Origin: Eukaryota sp. TZLM1-RC
Taxonomy: Eukaryota > Metamonada: BaSk clade
NCBI GenBank assembly: GCA_040285825.1
Contig: JAUPSS010000001.1
Location: forward strand, 682,001-746,000
Direction of reading: 5' to 3'
Length of the DNA: 64,000 bases
Shown here one piece after another: positions 43,240 to 55,470 of this stretch. The first letter of the stretch is position 1, and the number at the start of each line of letters is the position of its first letter. The notes under the pieces were generated by a model. That model was not told the DNA's origin and made no database searches. It saw only the letters and a program-made list of their open reading frames with translations. The position numbers and the translations under genes are program-made.

Positions 43240-45205
43240 GTAAAATGTTTCAAATTCCAGATCATGCTTACCTTAGTCCACAACATGGTGGTTTAGGGTG
43301 GACGAAGGCTTCTATTCTTACCTCGTGTGCTTTTGTTGGTGGATGCAGAAATGCAATCTTTGAATTCTCCGAAAGATTTGCAGATTGGGAAGATTTATTG
43401 ATGACAACGCAAAGTTCCACTGTTTTTGCATCAAAAAAAATTTTATTTATGAATTTTCTCGTAGATTTCCTGATGATTCCCATCTGTTAGTCCCCAATTG
43501 TAGTCCCTATTTGTATGAGTTATCTTGTGAACTTGAAAAATTACCGCCACAAATTTGGACCAAATGCTTTCCTCAATCAATTCAAGAAATTCCAAACCGA
43601 TCTCTATTTAATTTACAGTTTTGCTGTAAAAAGCTTCAACAAAAATTGTCAAAGATTTTTGAAAGCTTGGATTTTGATGTTAGACTTGGCTTGGCCAAGA
43701 AAAAGAATCCCGCTTTTGCAAATCTTTTACAAGATATGTGTGACAGTACTTCTTCTGCCTTAGTAACAACAATTCCACAAGTTTATGGTACTCTCTTATC
43801 CGATTCTGCTTGGACTCTAAATATGAGATTTCGTTCCTTTATCTGGCCTGATAATTTACCTCATAATTTAATTTGTAAATGTTCTCGAGAAATTGTAAAA
43901 TGTTTCAAATTCCAGATCATGCTTACCTTAGTCCACAATATGGTGGTTTAGGGTGGACGAAGGCTTCTATTCTTACCTCGTGTGCTTTTGTTGGTGGATG
44001 CAGAAATGCAATCTTTGAGTTCTCCGAAAGATTTGCAGATTGGGAAGATTTATTGATGACAACGCAAAGTTCCACTGTTTTTGCATTAAAAAAAATTTTA
44101 TTTATGAATTTTCTCGTAGATTTCCTGATGATTCCCATCTGTTAGTCCCCAATTGTAGTCCCTATTTGTATGAGTTATCTTGTGAACTTGAAAAATTACC
44201 GCCACAAATTTGGACCAAATGCTTTCCTCAATCAATTCAAGAAATTCCAAACCGATCTCTATTTAATTTACAGTTTTGCTGTAAAAAGCTTCAACAAAAA
44301 TTGTCAAAGATTTTTGAAAGCTTGGATTTTGATGTTAGACTTGGCTTGGCCAAGAAAAAGAATCCCGCTTTTGCAAATCTTTTACAAGATATGTGTGACA
44401 GTACTTCTTCTGCCTTAGTAACAACAATTCCACAAGTATATGGTACTCTCTTATCCGATTCTGCTTGGACTCTAAATATGAGATTTCGTTCCTTTATCTG
44501 GCCTGATAATTTACCTCATAATTTAATTTGTAAATGTTCTCGAGAAATTGTAAAATGTTTCAAATTCCAGATCATGCTTACCTTAGTCCACAATATGGTG
44601 GTTTAGGGTGGACGAAGGCTTCTATTCTTACCTCGTGTGCTTTTGTTGGTGGATGCAGAAATGCAATCTTTGAGTTCTCCGAAAGATTTGCAGATTGGGA
44701 AGATTTATTGATGACAACGCAAAGTTCCACTGTTTTTGCATCAAAAAAAATTTTATTTATGAATTTTCTCGTAGATTTCCTGATGATTCCCATCTGTTAG
44801 TCCCCAATTGTAGTCCCTATTTGTATGAGTTATCTTGTGAACTTGAAAAATTACCGCCACAAATTTGGACCAAATGCTTTCCTCAATCAATTCAAGAAAT
44901 TCCAAACCGATCTCTATTTAATTTACAGTTTTGCTGTAAAAAGCTTCAACAAAAATTGTCAAAGATTTTTGAAAGCTTGGATTTTGATGTTAGACTTGGC
45001 TTGGCCAAGAAAAAGAATCCCGCTTTTGCAAATCTTTTACAAGATATGTGTGACAGTACTTCTTCTGCCTTAGTAACAACAATTCCACAAGTATATGGTA
45101 CTCTCTTATCCGATTCTGCTTGGACTCTAAATATGAGATTTCGTTCCTTTATCTGGCCTGATAATTTACCTCATAATTTAATTTGTAAATGTTCTCGAGA
45201 AATTA
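42786..45205 (+). repeat. 655-bp tandem repeats (C/B chimeric units)
   Basis: The C segment starting TTTTATTTATGAATTTTCTC recurs at 42786, 43441, 44096 and 44751, exactly 655 bp apart. Each of the three intervening junctions runs C to B at CTCGAGAAATT and B back to C at GCATCAAAAAA (GCATTAAAAAA in the second). Units are nearly identical, so amplification is recent or an assembly effect. Confidence 0.9.
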
Positions 45206-45838
45206 CAACTACTCATTTGTTAAATTGTAAACATTTTATTACCTTTAGAAGCAAGGTTCATGATGCTGTAAGAGACCAGTTATATTGTATGTGTAAATCT
45301 CATAGAATTGAATCCTTCTTGGAACCTCTGTTGTCAAATCTGTTTGATGCTGAAAATGATTTTCATAAGAATAATAGAGGTGATGTCATATTACCTGGAT
45401 TAGATGGAAGCTTTATTTTATTGGATGTAATGTCTGTTGATCCTTGTAATGCCTCAAATGAAAGGCTTGTTAATTCTGAAATTCATAATCCCCTTTCAAA
45501 TGCTGAAAATTTTAAATTCAAAAAATACAATGAACCTTTGTCCAAATTGGCCAGTCTACAGCATGCAAAATACAATTTGTATCCATTTGTATTTTCCCTT
45601 TTTGGTTCACTTGCACCAACTGCTTTACGTTTTTTGGATGATTTTGAAATGATTGTAAAGAGAAGAACTGGCAGAAATTTCAACAGATTGTTTTGGCAAA
45701 ATAGAATTGTGTTTTCTATTTTTAAGGGGATGTTGAAGATGGTTTCTGATGCTTTGCTTTCTCTTGGATCTCACTATGAGAGAGTTGCATCTAGTGTTTT
45801 TGTTTTGGGAGAGATGGATTTTTTAGATGTTGATTTAT
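44747..45838 (+). pseudogene. Inner LINE C copy, 3' half with endonuclease
   Basis: Open for about 360 codons. It holds the CKCSREITTTHLLNC finger, the KVHDAVRDQLY helix and a restriction-like endonuclease core (NNRGDVILPGLDGSFILLDV), ending at TAG 45838-45840 with AATAAA about 7 bases later. This is the intact version of the domain truncated in the outer copy. It lacks the RT because of 5' truncation. Confidence 0.8.
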
Positions 45839-45871
45839 AGGTTTAGAATAAAATCCTTTCCACAAAAAAAA

Positions 45872-46952
45872 GTTTTTGCATCAAATGAAGAAATTTCAAG
45901 AATTGATGTAGAAAAATGGGGTCGATGTTTTCCCCAATCATTCAATGGCAATATTCCAGAAAAAAATGTTTTAAATTTGAGGTACACTCTTCCAACATTA
46001 CAGAAAAGATTGACTGGAATGTATGAAAAAGATCTTTATAATAATATTTGCAGCTCGGCTGTTTTAAATCAAGATCTTCACTCATTGTTATTGGAAAAGG
46101 GTGTTTGTGAAAACAAGGCGTCAGATTCTTCACTTTTTGTAACCATTGTACCACGAAGATTTGGATTGTGTGCCACTAATGAAGCATTTGTAACAAAAAT
46201 GAGATTATATTTGAACATCCCCATTAACCAATTATTATCAAAAGAAAAATGTATTTGTTCGAATTCACCTCAACTCACTTTGCGCCATGCTCTTAATTGC
46301 TCTAAATTGATAACTTATCGTTCTTCATTACATGATGCTGTTAGAGACACTGTTTTCAATATGGCACAAACTGCAAGGATATCGTGTATCAAAGAGCCCC
46401 TGCTGAAAGAAACACTTTCTCTGAATAATTTTGGTTCTGATGATAGAGGTGATGTATACTGTGATTGGATTGATAATTCTGAAGCTATTGTTGACTTTGT
46501 CTCATGTAATGTTGCAAACGATACTTTGGTTCACAGAAGAAAACTTAATCCTGTGGCTGCTCTGGATTTTAAAGCAAAAGAAAAACATAGAAAATATGAT
46601 AAAGAAATTGAAGATGTAAATATCGATAGAAATACACAGCTGGTTTTTATTGCTTTTCCATTTTCGATAAATGGAAGATTATCAGTTGAAGCAGAAACTT
46701 TTTTTGGATGACTTCCAAAAAAATGGTGAAAGAAAAAAACAATGAAAAGATTTGATATTTTTTTATGGCGTTCACGGATTCAATTTGCCATTATGAATAG
46801 ATTACCGCGGTTTTTCAATCGAATTAGAGAAGCTTTAGCTAGACAGCAAGCAAATCAAGATTTTGTAGAGGAAATCTTGGTTTAATGATAGTCGTCCCAT
46901 TAGTTATGATTTAATTTAATCAAGTGTGCAAATTCAATAAATTATTATAAAT
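45872..46952 (+). mobile_element. LINE B 3' part inside element C
   Basis: Resumes after the second GTTTTTGCATCAAA. It encodes the finger CICSN...RHALNC and the endonuclease DDRGDVYCDW. The frame breaks near 46710 at a run of T in the F-L-D-D-F segment. It ends with the family 3' end AAATTCAATAAATTA. Confidence 0.85.
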
Positions 46953-46959
46953 AGAAATT

Positions 46960-47623
46960 ACAACTACTCATTTGTTAAATTGTAAACATTTTATTACTTT
47001 TAGAAGCAAGGTTCATGATGCTGTAAGAGACCAGTTATATTGTATGTGTAAATCTCATAGAATTGAATCCTTCTTGGAACCTTTGTTGTCAAATCTGTTT
47101 GATGCTGAAAATGATTTTCATAAGAATAATAGAGGTGATGTCATATTACCTGGATTAGATGGAAGCTTCATTTTATTGGATGTAATGTCTGTTGATCCTT
47201 GTAATGCCTCAAATGAAAGGCTTGTTAATTCTGAAATTCATAATCCCCTTTCAAATGCTGAAAATTTTAAATTCAAAAATACAATGAACCTTTGTCCAAA
47301 TTGGCCAGTCTACAGCATGCAAAATACAATTTGTATCCATTTGTATTTTCCCTTTTTGGTTCACTTGCACCAGCTGCTTTACGTTTTTTGGATGATTTTG
47401 AAATGATTGTAAAGAGAAGAACTGGCAGAAATTTCAACAGATTGTTTTGGCAAAATAGAATTGTGTTTTCTATTTTTAAGGGGATGTTGAAGATGGTTTC
47501 TGATGCTTTGCTTTCTCTTGGATCTCACTATGAGAGAGTTGCATCTAGTGTTTATGTTTTGGGAGAGATGGATTTTTTAGATGTTGATTTATAGGTTTAG
47601 AATAAAATTAAATTGTTTAAAAA
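46960..47623 (+). pseudogene. Outer LINE C, 3' end
   Basis: Continues the outer C from TACAACTACTCATTTG. It encodes the second half of the finger and the endonuclease core. A one-base loss near 47277 (AAAAAT where the inner copy has AAAAAAT) shifts the frame. It ends at TAG 47592-47594, with AATAAA just after. Confidence 0.8.
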
Positions 47624-47719
47624 AAATTCAATAAATACATATATTCAATGTTCGATTTTCACTTTTCGTTCAGGTTCAGGTGTTGACGAAAGATCATATC
47701 TCAACTACACCTTGGAACC

Positions 47720-50700
47720 ATGGTTAAGCCCGTACTTTCGTCACTTCTACTACCTGCTACCTTGTTCGTTTGTCTTTTATCTAGACAATCTTATTTCTTA
47801 TTTGCTTTTGTTCTTTCGCTTTTTCTTGCTATTAAGCTTCCGAATCAGAAATGGCCCCCGCTGCTCTCTTTTGCATTATCCTTTCTTGGTTTAGTCGCTT
47901 CTGCAGTAACCATTCCATTTGACCTCCCCCTTCTTCAGTCTTTATATATAGGTACTTGTTCTGATTCACTATGTATACCACCATTTGCGTACTATGGTTC
48001 ACTTGTTTTCTTGTTATTCATCTATCTTCGACTGCAACCTTCTTCATGCACGCTCTCCTCACATGTCCCTCTCCTGTCCAATGTTTTATCTCAAAACCAT
48101 TCTCATCCTACTTTCCTTCTCTTTCGTCCCCACACCCACCTACTTCGTCTTCTTCACCCTCATATCGCTTGTTTTGTCATCTCCAACTTCTCCTCTCCTC
48201 TCCCACAACCTCTACCATAAGATCTTCTCCATTTGTTCATTTTCCCACCTCTACTACATTCTTCTCTCCTCTACTCTCTCCCTTCCTTACTTTCATGATC
48301 CATCTACTCTTCTTCCACTTCCTGTGTCTTTCTTCTCCACACTACACATTCTTACCCTAATTCTCTCCATTTATCTTCACTCATCCCCTTACTTTTTCTC
48401 TCCACATCACCGTATTCCCCAAGCAGATAGTGTTGAACCTAGTCTAATCTCTCTTTCTTTTGTTCCTGACACAACTGCTTCTATTAGTGTAGCATCTGTA
48501 ATTTCTTTTTTCTCATGTGGATTAGTATTAATTGCTACCTTCTTTTACCCTTCACCTTGGCTGATTCCGTTGCTGATATATATAATGATTCTGATTATTT
48601 TTAAATTAAGAACTTGTGGTTTTAAACGAGGTTATAGAGTTTTATTATTTTCTATTATTTCAATTAATTTAACATTTATTTCTTTTTCTAAACAACCAAG
48701 AGCTGTGACGTTACTTTCAGCAGCTTTCTTTCTATTTTTGAACCCTTTTGGTCTATTGGTGACGTTTTCGCCACGTCAGCATAGGTACTTTTTGAAATTT
48801 TTGAGAATTATTTACACAATTGACCACTCTATTATTGTTTTTACTGCATCTTTATTAATCACCTTAAATTTACCTACAGTTCCATTTATTTTACTATTCT
48901 TATTATCAGTTCATTATATTCTTCATCCTTTATCATCAAATAAAAAAATTACAAATTTGGTGTTATTTATTTCTTTTGGTTTTGTTTTACTATTTTATTC
49001 CACTTTCTCTTCCTTTATTTCCTCAATCTGTGATTCTCAATTCGCAATTGTGTTGGGCGTTTGTCAGACCCAATCTTATTATTATTCAGTTATTATCTTT
49101 ATTTTAATTTCTTCTTTATCTCATTTAAATTATTTACTAAGAAGAATAGATGGTGAAAGTAGAACCTCTTTGTCTTTTCAATCTCCTTTATTCTTAAAAT
49201 TCAAATCAGTAATTGGAGTTTGCTTTATTAGCATATACTTGTTATTTAGAGTTTGTTTATTGGAAATTGTTATATTAGCAATCTTTGTGGTTATTGTTTT
49301 ACTCCCAATTGTTGGAATTCGAAATTCTTTAATTGACTTTATCGGATTTTCTAGTTTGGTTTTGGTCATTGCTAGTTTATTTATAATCCAATACACCCCA
49401 GTAATGGATTATTTATCCACACTTCTCCCAGCTCATTATGTAGACGTGATATCACGTTATCATTTTGACCTTTTATTTGATCGATTTGTTTTTCTTATTT
49501 TTCCAGTATTATCTTTTGTTTTTCTTAAGGGAATTGACTTTAATCAGCGCTTCATTTCCCTTTCAAGACCTTCAATTGTCAAAAATTTAGTCGTTTTCAT
49601 TCTAGTAATTTCAACATTCCAACCATATATTTTAAATCTAATACCGTTAATAATTTGTATTTTTGATTTAACTCTAATCAAACACACAAACGGAACTAGT
49701 AGGAAGCTGCTTTATCTAATAACCTCAATTTTAACAATAACTCGATTAACAATTACTTATTTATCAATAGCATTGCCTCAAGATTTTATTAAAAGTCCCA
49801 TATTTAAAATATTTGCATTACCCTCACTCAACCATTGTGACTCTGTTTTTTGTCTAGAGCATGCTTTAATTTCATTACCTTTGGTTATTCAATTAATCAT
49901 TTCTACCTCCTTCATCAAATCACCTTCCCCATCAATCACGTCGCCTGTGATTGCTTTATTTACATCGCAATTCCAACTACTTCTTTATGTGATCTCTATC
50001 CTGATCTCCATTCTTCATGGCCAGAATTTTACGAATTTTTCGGAGTGTCTTGCACATCCAACTCTTTCCTTTTTCACTTCAGTTTCCCCATTTTAGCCAT
50101 ATTTTGCCTCTATAGGTCCATGGCCAATCCCCTTGACTTGAGCTTATACTGCCCCGAAACTGAAGATGAAGTTTCTCCCATCGCTTTTAAAATTGAAAAG
50201 TTTTTGTTACCGCTTTTAAGACCTTGTCTAATTATTTTATTGTTCTTTATCGGTGTTCAACGTGCATCTGTTCCTGCTTTGCTTTACGTAATTGTAGCAC
50301 TTTGGTTGGTGTATTCGGACTCTCTTTTTACTGAGCTGAAAAGGGCAAAAACTTTCACGTTTTGTTTGTATGTTTTAAACTGCTCTGTTTTGATTTCACA
50401 ATCAATATTTCAGTTGAGCTTTTTCAGTGAATCTTCTGATCTCTTCTCGATCTCTTCTATTCTAGGTCTAGATCAATACCATTCTTACTACTCGGCGCTC
50501 AAATTATCAGCTTCACTTTTGGATTTCATTGTCCACGGCATCTCTTCTTCTTTGGATGTATTGGTTTACTCTGCTTCCTTTAAAAGATATCTTTCTTCAG
50601 TTAAAACCAGCAGAGATTTGGCCATCCAACGAGTCTTGGATGATGAAAAGTTAAGTAAGCTTAGGCGGGAAAGAATTTTAAAGCAACAGTTAACAGAGAA

Positions 50701-53226
50701 GGAAGCTACTGAAAGCAGATTGGAAATGTTAAAGTCCAAAAGACTTGGTAAAAGAGATACATCAGCTCGTCAAATATTTGAAGAAGAGATCAAAGCACAT
50801 CAGGACGTTTTAAGTGATTTGTCAAGTAGTGCAGAAGAGATCAAAAAGGATCATGATGACCTGTCAGGTCAAGAGAAGTCAAGTGACGTTGACGTATCTA
50901 CTGATCAGAAACTTGATGAAGAGGTCACACCAGATCAAGATGACACGTCTGAGCCTCAACCATCATTTTTACTTCGAATGGCAACCAAACTTCAGTCAAT
51001 CATTTTGAACTTCTTCAATATCAACATTTCTGACCTACCACCACGTCATCAAACGTCACCATTACGTTGGTTAAAGCACAATATTTATAGATACTCTTCT
51101 GTATTGTCTTGCTTGCTGTGCTATCTCGCTGCCTTGTGGTTTCCTTCAATTCCCACCGTAATGATTGCTTTCACCACGATCACTTTTGGTTTAATGTCCA
51201 AATATGGAGGCAAAGCTAGGTTTTGGCAGTTTATTTTGGGAATTTATCTATCTTTATTATTAATCCATTACATTTTCACCTTTCCTTTCTTTTGTTTTTG
51301 CGTTTCGCCATCAGATTCAATTACCATTTCCCTTGGTAAGTCATGTCTAGATCCCACCAAGTGTCCTGTTCCAAGGGAGCTTATCGATCCATCCAGTCAC
51401 CCCTCAGCCCTAAGTTCGCAACTCATTTACCTTGTTGGTATTGCTCCTATAGGCAGCTTCCTCTTCTCCTACCCTCCCTTGCTGATTGCTGCATTGGGTA
51501 TCGTTCTTCATCGTTCTATCTCGTTTAGAATGGGCAGGTGGGGAATTGATGTAGAGGAGAGAGTTGGGGTTCGTCAAGTTTGGGGTAGGGTCGTGGTCTT
51601 CTTCAAGACTCTAATGGAGAAGCGTTTCGACGCTATTGGAGTAGACCTCTACCCATTTATGTTTTTTATTGATATACTTCAGTTAATTGCGCTTCCATTG
51701 CCTTTTTTAGTAGCTCAACAGCTTCCCAGTCGGTAATCCAATCAGTCCAGCTCAGTTATTTACCTGGTTTCCTTGCAATTTGGTTGATTGTTCAGTTTCT
51801 GTTAATCATTATTGATAGAACTCTTTTCTATTTGAGATTCGCAAGACTCAAAGCTCTGATTCATTTCATTTCTAATTTCACTGTGTTAATTGTTTTTTGT
51901 TTAATTTTCCCCCGCAGTAATCACGAATTACCAATTAATGCACCTTTTCTCCTAGTCGCGGCCTTTCTGCGGTTTGTGGCTGCCGTGTTGAGCTCTCTAC
52001 AACTTCGTTTTGGTTTTCCACCGCCTTCCTCCAAAGCCTTTTTGATGAAGTCTTACGGTTCTTTTAATAATTATGGATACCAAGCCTTTAGAGTCATTCC
52101 TTTTCTTTATGAAATGAAATGTTTGTTGGATTGGTCTTTGACTACTACTGCTTTGGAATTTAATTACTGGATGCGAATAGAAGATATTTATTCATCGTTG
52201 TTTTTAATCAAATGCAGAAGGTTATCTACAGCGAAAAGGGGTCGAAATTTTGGCGACCCACAACCAAAATTTGACAAATTTTCGCAAGGATTTCTTTTGT
52301 TTTTCGGTCTTACGCTTTTATTATGTTTGCCCTTAATTTTATTTAGTTCTGCTAACCCAGTCTCCAAACCAAACCCTATCCAACAGGCCAGTATTGATGT
52401 AAGTTTCAATAACTACTTGCCCATTTTCTCTCAGCATGAAGTGCACAAAGTCGATGTTATCCCGGCTACACAATACAATGCAATTGTTAGCCAGCACTCC
52501 TTGCTCCGTGATTCTAACCGTGCAGATGTACGAAAGATTACCTTTTTCACTTCATCTGATTCTGTGTGGACCATTGCTCCTCCTGCCATGAACGGGCTAG
52601 TAGAAGCTTTGGAGGATGGAAGGGGAATAGTGTCTGTTACTTTGTCGTTTAACAGACACTATCCAAGCGATAGGAGGACAGCAAAGGGATGGTACTCGTT
52701 CAATTTAGATCATGAACATTGTTTAGAGTTGGCCAAGTTATTTTCTGGTGATTTAGAAGAAGTAACAATACCTTTACTTCCAAGAGCTGCATTAATTCCT
52801 CTGGCCGAATCACCAATCTTTTCTGATCAACGTGAGGATACTCTCATTCAGCGCAGAGAACGTGACGGACAGACTTATTGGTTGATCAAGGATGCTGATT
52901 CAAGAGAACCATTCTATATGTATACTTATAGTTTAGAATCGATCGCTGCACTTGGTGCTTATGCCAGGGGGGGTTTGATTGGATTGTATCTATCAATTGT
53001 GATTGGTGTTGGTAGGTTTGTTCGACTTTCATTTTCGGACAGCAAATCCCAAATTTTTGTTTCGGCTCTCCCAAATGTGGATAAATTACTTGAAATCTGT
53101 GAGGATTTGTTCCTGGCCAGGAGTATCTCAGATTTGGTCATTGAAGAATCAATTTACAAGGAAATCATTCAGATATATAGAGATCCAGATACTTTGATTG
53201 AATTAACCACACCACCAGTTAAATAG
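47720..53226 (+). pseudogene. PIEZO: Piezo copy 3 (longest, frameshifted)
   Basis: Starts at the ATG at 47720 with KPVLSSLLLPATLFVCLLSR, a first hydrophobic unit like the Piezo N-terminus. It has TGG where copy 1 has its TAG stop. It carries a net 409 bp extra near 48058-48470, pyrimidine-rich and coding for hydrophobic residues in one frame, but this changes the frame relative to the start. A 199-bp deletion near 49981 (between repeats of the ACTTC type) and a one-base loss near 51699 shift the frame again. The C-terminal 480 codons are open and hold PF-x2-E-x6-W and the whole pore/CTD. The Piezo identity is firm; whether it is functional is doubtful, though homopolymer errors could explain one lesion. 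Confidence 0.85.
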
Positions 53227-53672
53227 TTATTGGTGATAGGTAGTTAATTTAAATAGTGTTTTCGTGCTATATCTTTTGAATAAATAAAGCAGTATCTTTT
53301 TTGAGCTACTGTCTCGTTATCCCCTACGTTAACTCCAATAATCAATTTCAACAAAATGGTTTTAAAACAAGCTTTTCATGGGATGGATGCTCTTTAAATG
53401 AGCGACTTTTGAGCGTTAAACAAAGCTTTTTCCTACTGTATTTGGAATGGTAGCATCCGATACAAGACGTGATGTGAAGTAATGTCAAATACTACAATGT
53501 TGTGAATTTCCAGATGATAGAAGAAAAAATGGCTACCAAAAACACATGAAACTTCTATTGATGATACAGCATATTTATTGGTATTCAGCTCAAAAATCAG
53601 AATAATAACAAGTAAACTCTCACCAATTTTAAGGGACATTGTTATTGCACAAACTACCTAACAACTCTTCGA
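53227..53672. repeat. Piezo 3' flank, second copy
   Basis: Matches 12900-13335; homology ends at CAACTCTTCGA. AATAAA lies near 53279. Confidence 0.7.
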
Positions 53673-53845
53673 TGTAAAAAATTAGGAGAGACTGACATGA
53701 TATCTGCTGAAGATATCCTCTGTTTGATAGCTGTGAATTGTGTAAGCGGTATACCTATAACCTAATACGGCCAATAATTATTGTTGCCTTAGGTTGCAAA
53801 AGTGGTTGAGATAAAGATGATTGACATAAAGTGCATGACATAAAG
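53673..53845. other. Unique junction sequence before LRR copy 3
   Basis: Contains repeated short phrases ATTGACATAAAGT and GCATGACATAAAGT immediately before the LRR homology resumes. No gene is seen. Confidence 0.4.
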
Positions 53846-55290
53846 TTGATTCCAGAATTGCCCGGTTGGAAGAAGAAAGGGCCGGTATCAATGCCTCCAA
53901 TCAACACCTCAGTCACTCTTTGGAAGAACGTGATGCTAGAATTGCCACCATGGAAGAAGCTTTAAATGCCAGCAAGGCCTGTATTGCTGAGAAAGATACA
54001 GAAATTGCCAACCTTAGATCTACCATTGATGAATTGGAAAATCAAAATACTCTACTCAGTAGAACTAATTCTGATTTAGCCAGCAGAATTGCTGATCTTG
54101 AAGCATTGTTGAGAGAGTGCCATTGTAATCAACCTTTGAACAATATCGATGATCATCATCCTCCATCAAAGGAAGAAATTTTGGAAGACATCAAGTCGAA
54201 TGTAAATTGGAATGGATTGGGGGATAAGGTGAAGAAGGGTGTTGAGGGTTTGGTTGATGGTTCCATCACTGAATTGGATCTTTTTTGGAACAACATTACC
54301 TCTGAAGGCGCTAGTGCTCTCGCCCGTGCTCTGGAGAGAAATTCCACTCTGACTGAATTGAATCTTGAGTGCAACAACATTACCTCCGAAGGCGCTAGTG
54401 CTCTCGCCCGTGCTCTGGAGAGAAATTCCACTCTGACTGAATTGAATCTTGAGTGCAACAACATTACCTCCGAAGGCGCTAGTGCTCTCGCCCATGCTCT
54501 GGAGAGAAATTCCACTCTGACTGAATTGAATCTTGAGTGCAACAACATTACCTCCGAAGGCGCTAGTGCTCTCGCCCATGCTCTGGAGAGAAATTCCACT
54601 CTGACTGAATTGAATCTTCGGTCCAACAAAATTACCTCCGAAGGCGCTAGTGCTCTCGCCCGTGCTCTGGAGAGCAATTCTTCTCTGACTGAATTGAATC
54701 TTCGGTCCAACAAAATTACCTCCGAAGGCGCTAGTGCTCTCGCCCGTGCTCTGGAGAGCAATTCTTCTCTGACTGAATTGAATCTTCGGTACAACCACAT
54801 TACCGATGAAGGCGCTAGTGCACTCGCCCGTGCTATGGAGAGAAATTCCACTCTGACTAAATTGAATCTTGTGAACAACAACATTACCTCTGAAGGCGTT
54901 AGTGCTCTCGCCCGTGCTCTGGAGAGAAATTCCACTCTGACTACATTGTATCTTTGGAACAACAACATTACCGATGAAGGCGCTAGTGCACTCGCCCGTG
55001 CTATGGAGAGAAATTCCACTCTGACTACATTGTATCTTGTGAACAACAACATTACCTCTGAAGGCGTTAGTGCTCTCGCCCGTGCTCTGGAGAGAAATTC
55101 CACTCTGACTACATTGTATCTTTGGAACAACAACATTACCTCTGAAGGCGCTAGTGCTCTCGCCCGTGCTCTGGAGAGCAATTCCACTCTGACTGAATTG
55201 GATCTTCGGTACAACAAAATTAGCAATTCAACCAAATCCAAACTTCGACAAGTAGCATCTAATCGTCCCTCTCTCCGAATTTTCGTTTAA
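53846..55290 (+). pseudogene. LRR protein copy 3: coiled coil plus 11 LRRs, no RING or kinase
   Basis: Homology to the full gene begins in mid coiled coil (SRIARLEEERAGI) and runs open to the stop, with 11 LRRs and the cap. The RING and kinase parts are absent. No convincing start codon or promoter precedes it; the first usable ATG is inside the coiled coil at 53950. The array shows higher-order duplication: two adjacent repeats with AMERN and ALERN recur as a pair. It might be a truncated gene, an LRR-only decoy, or a donor array. AATAAA overlaps the stop. Confidence 0.7.
54274..55230 (+). repeat. 84-bp LRR array, 11 units
   Basis: Framework is nearly identical between units; strand residues vary (FW, EC, RS, RY, VN, WN before the conserved N). 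Runs of identical neighbours (three EC units, two RS units) show local tandem duplication. Confidence 0.9.
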
Positions 55291-55400
55291 TAAACACATT
55301 TCAATTACTTTTTCCATCAATACAAAACCAACTATAAAATCGTCCAACATCAATACAAATCAAAACCTAATACAAATTAGAAAAAACAACATAAACAACT

Positions 55401-55470
55401 GCCAACATCGTAGTCCAGTGGGTTTGCTCTTCGTTCTCTGCTTTGGCAACAGGGTTCGAATCCCATCTGC
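55401..55470 (+). ncRNA. tRNA-like A/B-box module
   Basis: A box at 55411-55421, B box at 55453-55463. In this copy the B box is followed by CCCAT-type bases, making the T stem slightly better paired than in the others; other stems still fail. Confidence 0.45.

Larger units (their letters stand above)
40407..47623 (+). mobile_element. LINE C complex, 7.2 kb, with nested B and C copies
   Basis: Flanked by AAATTCAATAAAT at 40394-40406 and 47624-47636; Piezo copy 1's flank shows the empty site (7508-7520). Outer C runs 40407-43239 and resumes at 46960-47623. LINE B (43240-46952) is inside it, with AGAAATT on both sides (43233-43239 and 46953-46959). A 5'-truncated C copy is inside that B, with GTTTTTGCATCAAA at 43422-43435 and 45872-45885. 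Unequal exchange between the two C copies has amplified a 655-bp segment. Confidence 0.85.

Noticed and set aside
40407-47623. LTR retrotransposon or large DNA transposon
   Set aside because: No long terminal repeats, integrase or terminal inverted repeats; short target duplications and REL-type LINE domains explain it.
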